Origin: Cryomorphaceae bacterium | Lineage (GTDB): Bacteria; Bacteroidota; Bacteroidia; Flavobacteriales; Schleiferiaceae | Length of the DNA: 5,851 nucleotides | Assembly (NCBI GenBank): GCA_013911625.1 | Contig: JACESW010000086.1 | Coordinates: forward strand, 1 to 5,851 | Direction: 5' to 3' | Part shown: positions 1 to 5,359 of the stretch, one piece after another | How the letters are laid out: the number at the start of each line of letters is the position of its first letter | Numbering within the stretch: the stretch's first letter is position 1 | Notes under the pieces: model-generated | The model's input: only the letters and a program-made list of their open reading frames with translations | Told to the model about the DNA's origin: nothing | Databases searched by the model: none | Program-made: the position numbers and the translations under genes

Positions 1-2
1 AG

Positions 3-104
3 AATGGAACTACTTTGAAACAAGAGGCCGTCAACCTAGGCTATCTGACTGCTGAAGAGTTTGACGAGTGGGTGCGTCCAGAAACAATGGTAGGTAAGCT
101 GTAG
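3..104 (+). CDS. fumC: Class II fumarate hydratase, C-terminal end (partial)
   Basis: Only the last 33 codons are present, ending in TAG; the gene begins outside the window. The frame reads [20 protein letters not shown] and then [13 protein letters not shown]. The [17 protein letters not shown] pattern is the C-terminal signature of class II fumarases, whose E. coli member ends in a very similar WVRPEQMVG segment. Aspartase, the nearest relative, ends differently (DPENM-like), so I prefer fumarase. The full enzyme is a cytoplasmic homotetramer that interconverts fumarate and L-malate in the TCA cycle; the catalytic residues lie upstream and cannot be checked. Two hairpins follow the stop, so the transcript probably ends here. 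The identity rests on a short tail by recognition, not by alignment. Confidence 0.85.
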   Translation, partial: NGTTLKQEAVNLGYLTAEEFDEWVRPETMVGKL

Positions 105-131
105 TTTTCTGACCGAAGGGCAGAAAATTTT
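105..131 (+). terminator. Hairpin directly after fumC stop
   Basis: TTTTCTG (105-111) and CAGAAAA (121-127) form a perfect 7-bp inverted repeat around a 9-nt loop (accgaaggg) that can close two further C-G pairs. TTTT follows at 128-131. The stem starts at the first base after the TAG. It is A/T-rich and weaker than the hairpin that follows; it may be a first terminator or a 3'-end stabilising stem. Confidence 0.5.
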
Positions 132-134
132 GAT

Positions 135-174
135 AAAACAAACCCCCGCGGGCGCAGCCCGGGGGGTTGTTTTT
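135..174. terminator. Strong, probably bidirectional rho-independent terminator
   Basis: AAAACAA (135-141) pairs with TTGTTTT (167-173). CCCCC (143-147) pairs with GGGGG (161-165), and an inner GGGC/GCCC stem (150-153/157-160) closes on a GCA triloop. The result is a long GC-rich stem flanked by an A tract on the left and a T tract (170-174) on the right. It therefore works read from either strand, serving fumC (+) and the DUF389 gene (-), whose stop lies 27 nt to the right. The assignment is by geometry only. Confidence 0.88.
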
Positions 175-200
175 GGTGTAAATTTTTTCAGACTCTAGTG

Positions 201-1595
201 TTACGGCATCGGCTGCACCAATACTTGGTCTTTTTCTAAGCGCAATTTGAGCCAATCTTCGAGCTGTTTGTTTCTGCGTGGAAGGAGAGTTGAATCTACC
301 TCCGGTTTCCAGTCTACAAAGGCTATCGCGATAAGTGCACCATCGGAAACACTATCTAGTCCGTACTGCATCGTTCCAATAGAGAAACTCTCGAGATCAG
401 GGTAATTGATGCGAATTTCTGCACTGAGATTGGCAGGGATAAGTTGGTTTTCAAGCTGACCGAGCTGACCCTCAAGTGTCGTGATTTTCTCTTGGTAGGA
501 GCGTGCTTCGTCGCGACCTTCCGAATAGAGCTGCACCATTTTGGACATCTCCTCAAGACCCTGAGCCTCTTTTTCATCTTGTACAATGGAGAGCGAACCC
601 TCAAATTCTTGATTGAAGGAACCGGACCATTCTTTGGTTAATTCTCCCGGAACACGGTCACCAAAGAGCACCAAAGTAACTTGAGGAGTGCCTCCATTAA
701 ATGAAATTTCTTTCTTTAAGATTTCGGTACCCGGGTAATCTACAGTCTCAGTTAGGTAGGTTTCAATCTTTGCTTGGTTGATTGAATCGGTCACTGTGCG
801 GTACATGATGTAAATCGACGGCACAATGATGACGATAAGACCAATAGAAAAGATGCGGCTTGTTTTTTTGGCGCGAAGCGGGTCTAAAATCTCCACCAAC
901 GGGAATCTTAGATAGCGAACGATCAATGTGGTTGACGTTGCTATAAGTACAGTGTTGATCAAAAAGAGGTACAAGGCGCCAAAGAAGTAGTGCCATTCTC
1001 CGTGGGCTAATCCGTAGCCTGCAGTACATAATGGCGGCATCAATGCTGTCGCAATGGCTACCCCTGGAATAACATTAGACTTCTCCTTTCTTGAACCTGC
1101 GAGGATTCCGGCGAGACCACCAAAAAATGCTACTAGCACATCCAATAAGGTTGGATTCGTGCGCGCAAACAGCTCATTGGAAGGTGCAGAAATGGGTGAG
1201 ACCAAGAAGTATACGGCCGAAACAAATAGACCTATGCCTACAGCAACCCCAAGGTTCTTCACGGACCTAGTAAGTAATTTGAAATCATTGATACCAAGAC
1301 TCAGCCCTAATCCCATGATGGGCCCCATAAGAGGTGAGATCAACATGGCTCCTATGACAACCGCTGTGGAATCGACATTGAGGCCGATTGATGCGATGAA
1401 GATGGAGAAAATGAGAATCCAAAGGCTGAACCCACGGAATTCAATGTCTTTTTTAATACCGTCGATGGTAGCCACAGGGTTGGCTAGGTCGATAATGGAG
1501 AATCGGTCCTTTAAAAAACTTAGTATTGGCGCAATAATGGGCCACTTACTAGTTGCAGCCCTCAGGAATCCTAGCGGTTTGTTGGTGTTTTCCAC
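201..1595 (-). CDS. DUF389-family multispanning membrane protein with C-terminal soluble domain
   Basis: 464 residues starting with GTG at 1595-1593. A TAA lies in frame two codons upstream, so no earlier start is possible, and the next ATG falls inside the membrane core. Residues 56-230 contain about six hydrophobic segments (near 56-74, 76-98, 114-134, 150-167, 176-196 and 203-227), and another lies at 247-266. Family hallmarks are the AVVIGAMLISPLMGPIMGLG block (79-98) and the G-rich FFGGLAGILAG...NVIPGVAIATALMPPLC block (157-190). After residue 267 the protein is soluble, with a charged, coiled-coil-like helix at about 341-384 and a final mixed alpha/beta region. The biochemical function of DUF389 proteins is not established; transport or signalling would be a guess. 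The gene follows the manC gene by 18 nt on the same strand, so the two are probably co-transcribed, and it ends at the bidirectional terminator near 135-174. Confidence 0.9.
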   Translation of the reverse strand: MENTNKPLGFLRAATSKWPIIAPILSFLKDRFSIIDLANPVATIDGIKKDIEFRGFSLWILIFSIFIASIGLNVDSTAVVIGAMLISPLMGPIMGLGLSLGINDFKLLTRSVKNLGVAVGIGLFVSAVYFLVSPISAPSNELFARTNPTLLDVLVAFFGGLAGILAGSRKEKSNVIPGVAIATALMPPLCTAGYGLAHGEWHYFFGALYLFLINTVLIATSTTLIVRYLRFPLVEILDPLRAKKTSRIFSIGLIVIIVPSIYIMYRTVTDSINQAKIETYLTETVDYPGTEILKKEISFNGGTPQVTLVLFGDRVPGELTKEWSGSFNQEFEGSLSIVQDEKEAQGLEEMSKMVQLYSEGRDEARSYQEKITTLEGQLGQLENQLIPANLSAEIRINYPDLESFSIGTMQYGLDSVSDGALIAIAFVDWKPEVDSTLLPRRNKQLEDWLKLRLEKDQVLVQPMP

Positions 1596-1613
1596 GAATT
1601 AACATTCAATGTT

Positions 1614-2696
1614 CTAAACGAAGTCCTCTCCCAATTCTACACGAACAGCTTTCGCGATTTGTTTGATGGCTTGATCGTTTCCTAGAGGAAAAGTTAGTGA
1701 AGTTTTATCAGTTTGTACGACAAATTTCCCATCCAACTCACTTACGACCAGCGCCTTGTCTTCAGAGGCATTTACGATAAGGCAGTTTTTACACTGTTGT
1801 GCAAGGATATTAGCACCGATCAGCGCATTGCCGTTGTCGTCTTTAGTACTGAGTTCATAAACAGCGCCCCAATTACCGAGATCAGACCAGCCCATTACGG
1901 TTGGGATTACGCAGACATTATCCGCACGTTCCATCAATCCATAGTCAATGCTGATATTATCACATTCGGCATATACTTTAGAAATAGAATCTGCCTCGTA
2001 TTTAGTATCTAGGTCATTCCATGCGCGGCCCAGCGTGCTCATTAGATCTGGCAAATGCTTGTCAAGTCCAGCGCTCAGCGCTTCAATGTTCCATATAAAC
2101 ATCCCTGCATTCCATAAGAAATCACCACTCTCAATGAAGAGTTTAGCATGCTCGAGGTCAGGCTTCTCCGTGAAGGCCTTGACCGCATACACGTTGCCCT
2201 CGCCTTTCAACTCGTTATATTGGATATAGCCGTATCCCGTTTCAGGCTTGTGTGGCTTAATACCGATGGTGACGAAACAGTCCGAATCATTCGTTTTTTC
2301 GAGGCCCTTACGAATCTGCGTTTCAAAGGCATCTTCGTCAGAGATCAGGTGGTCAGCTGGTGTAATGAAAAGGTTTGCTTTGGGATCACGCTTTTTAATC
2401 TTGAGCGCAGCATAAGCAATACAGGGTGCTGTATTACGACGAAGTGGTTCAAGTAGTATGTTGTTTTCCGGAAGCTCCGGCAGGTGTGCTATAGTTTGAA
2501 GGCGGTAGTTAGCATGTGTGACGACGATAATATTTTCAGGTTCGAAAATGCGGCGGACACGCTTGTAGGTCTGTTGGATTAGACTTTCTCCAGTGCCTAG
2601 GAAATCCAAAAATTGCTTTGGTGTTTCTTCGGTCGACATAGGCCAGAATCTACTACCTATCCCACCAGCCATTATGACACAGTAAGGAGTTCTCAT
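1614..2696 (-). CDS. manC: Mannose-1-phosphate guanylyltransferase (GDP-mannose pyrophosphorylase)
   Basis: 360 residues, ATG at 2696-2694. The enzyme joins GTP and mannose-1-phosphate to give GDP-mannose and pyrophosphate, supplying mannose, fucose or rhamnose units to surface glycans; it is cytoplasmic. Visible motifs are the nucleotide-binding loop AGGIGSRFWP (10-19) with K27, EPLRRNTAP (83-91), PADH with D115 (113-116), TGYGYI (153-158), FTEKPD (175-180), WNAGMFIW (195-202), DYGLMERAD (251-259) and GWSDLGNW (269-276). The length matches the single-domain type; there is no C-terminal phosphomannose isomerase cupin domain as in the ~480-residue bifunctional AlgA/ManC enzymes. The start is supported by the RTPYCVI beta strand that must precede the loop and by an A-rich leader without Shine-Dalgarno. 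It is first in a likely operon with the DUF389 gene and divergent from adk. The symbol is by function; manB or rfbM naming is also used for this type. Confidence 0.95.
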   Translation of the reverse strand: MRTPYCVIMAGGIGSRFWPMSTEETPKQFLDFLGTGESLIQQTYKRVRRIFEPENIIVVTHANYRLQTIAHLPELPENNILLEPLRRNTAPCIAYAALKIKKRDPKANLFITPADHLISDEDAFETQIRKGLEKTNDSDCFVTIGIKPHKPETGYGYIQYNELKGEGNVYAVKAFTEKPDLEHAKLFIESGDFLWNAGMFIWNIEALSAGLDKHLPDLMSTLGRAWNDLDTKYEADSISKVYAECDNISIDYGLMERADNVCVIPTVMGWSDLGNWGAVYELSTKDDNGNALIGANILAQQCKNCLIVNASEDKALVVSELDGKFVVQTDKTSLTFPLGNDQAIKQIAKAVRVELGEDFV

Positions 2697-2751
2697 GTTT
2701 CAGTGTGTTAGTTCTTTCGATATAGTGCAATAAACTTGCTCAAATCGGACA

Positions 2752-2759
2752 CAAAAGTA
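2752..2759 (-). promoter_or_regulatory. Bacteroidota -7 promoter element for manC
   Basis: On the minus strand this reads TACTTTTG, an exact match to the TAnnTTTG core used by the primary sigma factor of Bacteroidota. It lies 55 nt upstream of the manC ATG, implying a leader of about 45-50 nt. At the expected 19-nt spacing I see TACC, not TTTG, so the -33 element is poor. Confidence 0.6.
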
Positions 2760-2780
2760 CGTTATTCTCAGTTTGGTAGG

Positions 2781-2788
2781 TATCTTCG
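2781..2788 (+). promoter_or_regulatory. Candidate -7 promoter element for adk
   Basis: TATCTTCG matches TAnnTTTG in five of six fixed positions and sits 24 nt upstream of the adk ATG, which predicts a short leader of roughly 15-20 nt. The -33 position (TACG) is weak. The TTTG at 2772-2775 is far too close to serve as the -33 element. Confidence 0.4.
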
Positions 2789-2812
2789 CCATCGGAATTA
2801 AAAACTATCGAA

Positions 2813-3385
2813 ATGTTAAATCTCGTGTTATTCGGCCCTCCAGGAGCTGGAAAAGGAACTCAAAGTGAATTTTTGGTAAAGCGCTATTCGCTTGTGCACT
2901 TAAGTACGGGTGATTTGTTCCGTTTCAATATTAAGAACGAAACAGAATTGGGTCTTTTGGCGAAGTCTTACATCGATAAAGGTGCCCTCGTACCAGATTC
3001 AGTGACCATTTCTATGTTAGAAGATGCAGTGAATAAAAATCCAGATGCTAAGGGCTTTATTTTCGATGGTTTTCCGCGTACGAATGCACAGGCAGCAGCG
3101 CTTGATAGCTTCTTGGAAGGTCGAGGTACTTCTATCACAAGTATGATTGCTTTAGAAGTTGCTGAAGAAGAGCTTAAAGTACGTTTGCTCGAGCGCGGGA
3201 AGACCTCAGGTCGCGCTGACGATGCGGATCCTGCAGTGATCCAAAACAGAATCAATACTTACAACAAAGAGACGGCCCCAGTGAAGGATTTCTATGACGG
3301 ACAGGGCAAGTATCGCGGTGTGGATGGTGTAGGATCCATCAAAGAAATTACACAGCGCCTTGTGACGGTTATTGAATCGTTGTAA
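2813..3385 (+). CDS. adk: Adenylate kinase, short-lid type
   Basis: 190 residues. It catalyses ATP + AMP = 2 ADP in the cytoplasm and sets the adenylate energy balance. The P-loop GPPGAGKGT is at 8-16, followed by the AMP-binding STGDLFR (31-37, with R37), FDGFPRT (84-90, with R89) and LLERGKTSGRADD (125-137), whose arginines close the lid, then R146. Only a short loop joins R128 to the R134-A-D-D stretch, where long bacterial enzymes of about 214 residues carry an inserted lid domain that often binds zinc through four cysteines. This protein has neither the insert nor any cysteine. The ATG start sits five residues before the P-loop strand motif and follows an A-rich stretch (aaaactatcgaa), typical of leaders without Shine-Dalgarno. 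A likely hairpin terminator lies 38 nt after the stop. Confidence 0.96.
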   Translation: MLNLVLFGPPGAGKGTQSEFLVKRYSLVHLSTGDLFRFNIKNETELGLLAKSYIDKGALVPDSVTISMLEDAVNKNPDAKGFIFDGFPRTNAQAAALDSFLEGRGTSITSMIALEVAEEELKVRLLERGKTSGRADDADPAVIQNRINTYNKETAPVKDFYDGQGKYRGVDGVGSIKEITQRLVTVIESL

Positions 3386-3391
3386 TCGGTT

Positions 3392-3422
3392 TTTCTAGAC
3401 CCACTTACTAATTGTACTTTTG
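3392..3422 (+). promoter_or_regulatory. Promoter for obg (TTTC-N19-TACTTTTG)
   Basis: TACTTTTG (3415-3422) matches the Bacteroidota -7 consensus TAnnTTTG exactly. TTTC (3392-3395), one base off TTTG, stands exactly 19 nt upstream, which is the expected -33 spacing. Transcription should begin near 3427-3430, some 30 nt before the obg ATG. This makes the TTG at 3420 impossible as a start for messages from this promoter. Confidence 0.72.
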
Positions 3423-3423
3423 C

Positions 3424-3456
3424 AGAGCAGCTGCCCAGTGGCAAGCTGCTCTTTTA
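3424..3456 (+). terminator. Hairpin with T tract between adk and obg, overlapping the obg transcription start
   Basis: AGAGCAGCT (3424-3432) and AGCTGCTCT (3444-3452) form a perfect 9-bp inverted repeat. GCC (3433-3435) and GGC (3440-3442) extend the stem around a CAGT tetraloop, with A3443 bulged. TTTATT follows, so the element has the form of an intrinsic terminator for adk. It ends 2 nt before the obg ATG (3459), and its left arm covers the predicted obg start of transcription. Alternatively it may be a leader stem acting on obg translation. Confidence 0.65.
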
Positions 3457-3458
3457 TT

Positions 3459-4457
3459 ATGTCAGGTAGCAACTTCATTGATTACGTAAAAATCTACTGC
3501 AAGAGCGGTCGTGGTGGAAAGGGTTCAACACACCTCTTAAGAAACCGTATGACCTCTAAGGGCGGTCCAGACGGCGGCGACGGCGGTCGTGGCGGTCACG
3601 TAATTGTGCGTGGTAATGCGCAGATGTGGACTTTGCTGCCTTTGAAATACCAAAAGCACATTAAGGCTTCTTCCGGAGAAAATGGCTCAGGTCAAGAGAA
3701 GACTGGTGCTAACGGTGAAGACCGGTACATTGATGTTCCTTTAGGAACGGTGGCCAAAGACGAGGAAACTGGCGAGATTCTTTTTGAAATTACTGAAGAC
3801 GGCGAGGAGAAGATTCTTGTAAAAGGAGGCCGAGGCGGTCTTGGCAATGTGCATTTTAAATCGGCCACGTTTCAAACACCACGCTTCGCGCAACCCGGCG
3901 AGGACCCTGTAGAGGGTTGGTTCATCCTAGAGCTTAAAGTTTTGGCTGATGTCGGTCTTGTAGGATTTCCAAACGCAGGGAAGAGCACACTGCTGAGTGT
4001 GGTCAGTGCTGCAAAGCCTGAAATTGCGAATTATCCATTTACCACATTGGTACCAAACTTGGGTATGGTCAACTACAGAGACTACCGTTCATTTGTAATG
4101 GCAGATATCCCTGGGATTATCGAGGGCGCTTCTGAAGGCAAAGGGTTGGGGTACCGATTCCTGCGTCACATTGAGCGCAATGCACTACTACTGTTCATGG
4201 TTCCTGCCGATGCGGAAGATTACAATAAGGAATACGAGATCTTACTGAATGAATTGGTGGCATATAATCCAGAACTGGCCGACAAGGATCGAATTTTAGC
4301 CATCACGAAGTCCGATATGTTGGACGATGAGATGCAGTCTGAGATTGCTGCACAGCTTCCCTCAGATATTCCCCACTTATTTATTTCATCGGTCACAGGA
4401 ATGAATATCATGACCCTGAAAGATCAAATCTGGGCGGCACTTAATACCGACGCCTAA
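3459..4457 (+). CDS. obg: GTPase Obg (ribosome assembly, CgtA)
   Basis: 332 residues from the ATG at 3459. A longer reading from TTG 3420 is rejected because its first codons lie inside the -7 promoter element and hairpin and add a non-family cysteine-rich stretch; [13 protein letters not shown] is the normal family start. Obg is an essential GTPase of 50S subunit maturation. The glycine-rich Obg fold spans about 1-159 ([14 protein letters not shown] at 34-47). The G domain shows G1 GFPNAGKS (169-176), G2 YPFTT (192-196), G3 DIPG (216-219) with switch [12 protein letters not shown]4 TKSD (283-286) and G5 SSVTG (310-314). G4 has T in place of the usual N of NKxD; I recall similar forms in other Bacteroidota. 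The protein stops soon after the G domain, with no C-terminal OCT domain. The PAP2 gene starts on the last base of its TAA. Confidence 0.97.
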   Translation: MSGSNFIDYVKIYCKSGRGGKGSTHLLRNRMTSKGGPDGGDGGRGGHVIVRGNAQMWTLLPLKYQKHIKASSGENGSGQEKTGANGEDRYIDVPLGTVAKDEETGEILFEITEDGEEKILVKGGRGGLGNVHFKSATFQTPRFAQPGEDPVEGWFILELKVLADVGLVGFPNAGKSTLLSVVSAAKPEIANYPFTTLVPNLGMVNYRDYRSFVMADIPGIIEGASEGKGLGYRFLRHIERNALLLFMVPADAEDYNKEYEILLNELVAYNPELADKDRILAITKSDMLDDEMQSEIAAQLPSDIPHLFISSVTGMNIMTLKDQIWAALNTDA

Positions 4458-4999
4458 TGAGCCTGTTGGCGGGAATATTAGAATTAGATGAGCAGGTTTT
4501 TCTAAGCCTGAACTCACTTTTTCCTGCTTCGAGCGATACCTTTTGGTTGGCTGTCACAAAAACCATTACATGGATTCCGTTATATGTGGTCATTCTTGCA
4601 CGTCTGATTAAATCTGCGCCAAATCACAGTACTTGGCTTTTCCGAATAGCGCTAAGCATAGTTGGTGTCCTTATTTGGGACCAAGGTGCGGGCCTCTTCA
4701 AAGAATGGATCGCTCGACCAAGACCCTGTCAAGAAGAATTCGAAGGAATCCGTATCCTTGTTCATTGTTCACCTTATGGATTTTTCTCAGCACATGCTGC
4801 CAATGCTTTTGGTTTAGCTTTTTTGATGCGTAAATGGCTCAAGCCTTCGTGGTTCCCCATATTAGTAGTAGTGGCGTTGCTTCAGAGCTTTTCACGAATA
4901 CACCTTGGCGTGCATTATCCTTTGGATCTTGTTTTTGGCGGCCTGTGGGGAATACTTATTTCCACTATTTTAGTACGCATCGATCAACAATTCTCATGA
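4457..4999 (+). CDS. PAP2-family membrane phosphatase
   Basis: 180 residues, ATG overlapping the obg stop by one base (TAATG). The three signature motifs of the PAP2 / lipid phosphate phosphatase family are present: KEWIARPRP (K82-x6-R89-P90), YGFFSAH (107-113, catalytic S111 and H113 in place of the classical PSGH) and SRIHLGVHYPLD (146-157, nucleophile H153 and D157). Hydrophobic segments near 30-50, 60-80, 115-125, 132-145 and 157-174 indicate an integral membrane protein with the active site on the outer face. The size suits bacterial undecaprenyl-pyrophosphate or phosphatidylglycerophosphate phosphatases (BacA-independent UppP/PgpB type), but the substrate cannot be read from the sequence. 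It is the middle gene of a tightly overlapped set with obg and fluC, so its expression should depend on obg translation. Confidence 0.93.
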   Translation: MSLLAGILELDEQVFLSLNSLFPASSDTFWLAVTKTITWIPLYVVILARLIKSAPNHSTWLFRIALSIVGVLIWDQGAGLFKEWIARPRPCQEEFEGIRILVHCSPYGFFSAHAANAFGLAFLMRKWLKPSWFPILVVVALLQSFSRIHLGVHYPLDLVFGGLWGILISTILVRIDQQFS

Positions 5000-5358
5000 A
5001 TTCCATCCCAGCTTTAGTAGCAGTTTTTCTCGGCGGCGGTATTGGCGCATCATTGCGTTACGGCAGTACGAAGGGAATGCTTGCATTGGGAATGATGGAA
5101 AGCCGCTTACATTGGGCCACGTTCATTATTAATATCATGGCCTCAGTTGCCTTGGTCTACGCCTACAAACTCACCCCTGAGAAAAGTACATTGCAGCTCT
5201 TCTTAGCTACGGGTATATGCGGTGGATGGTCGACATTCAGCACCTTTAGTTATGAAACGGTCCGATTGATCCAGCAGGGCAGAGAGTGGGAAGCCTTGGC
5301 GTACGTTTTAAGTAGTGTAGCAGTTGCCTTTGCGGCGATCTGGTTATTGGTGAAATAA
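4996..5358 (+). CDS. crcB: Fluoride ion channel FluC (CrcB)
   Basis: 120 residues. The start is the ATG in the ATGA overlap with the PAP2 stop; an in-frame ATG at 4834 would only add 54 residues read out of frame through the PAP2 gene, with no family similarity. Fluc proteins are dual-topology dimers that let fluoride leave the cytoplasm. Four hydrophobic helices lie near 4-24, 38-57, 66-88 and 99-119. Conserved features are GGGIGASLRY (13-22, with R21), the pore asparagine N46, the GICGGWSTFSTF break (73-84) that holds the central sodium and the phenylalanine box (F81, F84), and Y103 with S107 in helix 4. The usual G and F after the pore Asn are replaced (NIMASV for NxxGSF). Being third in the operon with no fluoride-riboswitch-like leader in front, it appears constitutively expressed with obg. 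A single copy implies a homodimer. Confidence 0.95.
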   Translation: MNSIPALVAVFLGGGIGASLRYGSTKGMLALGMMESRLHWATFIINIMASVALVYAYKLTPEKSTLQLFLATGICGGWSTFSTFSYETVRLIQQGREWEALAYVLSSVAVAFAAIWLLVK

Positions 5359-5359
5359 C

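Noticed and set aside
31..255. Minus-strand 74-residue open frame across the fumC/DUF389 terminator region
   Set aside because: It runs through a strong hairpin terminator and both convergent gene ends, and has no recognisable composition or domain.
1054..1602. 182-residue open frame on the plus strand opposite the DUF389 gene
   Set aside because: It is antisense to a well-supported membrane protein gene and its translation shows no domain or sensible hydrophobic pattern; it is a shadow of the minus-strand coding frame.
2697..2812. Possible small RNA or riboswitch in the manC-adk spacer
   Set aside because: No stable extended stem or known riboswitch core is visible; the region is accounted for by two divergent promoters and short leaders.
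3420..3458. TTG-initiated N-terminal extension of Obg by 13 residues
   Set aside because: The TTG lies inside the -7 promoter element and the extension is encoded by the hairpin; the family's N-terminus ([12 protein letters not shown]) begins at ATG 3459.
4834..4995. Upstream ATG extending FluC by 54 residues
   Set aside because: The added stretch overlaps the PAP2 gene in another frame and lacks family similarity; the ATG at 4996 gives a standard 120-residue Fluc.
4457..4999. Defence-related or toxin role for the PAP2-FluC pair
   Set aside because: Both proteins carry complete housekeeping family motifs and sit in an operon with obg; nothing resembles an effector, nuclease, or abortive-infection module.
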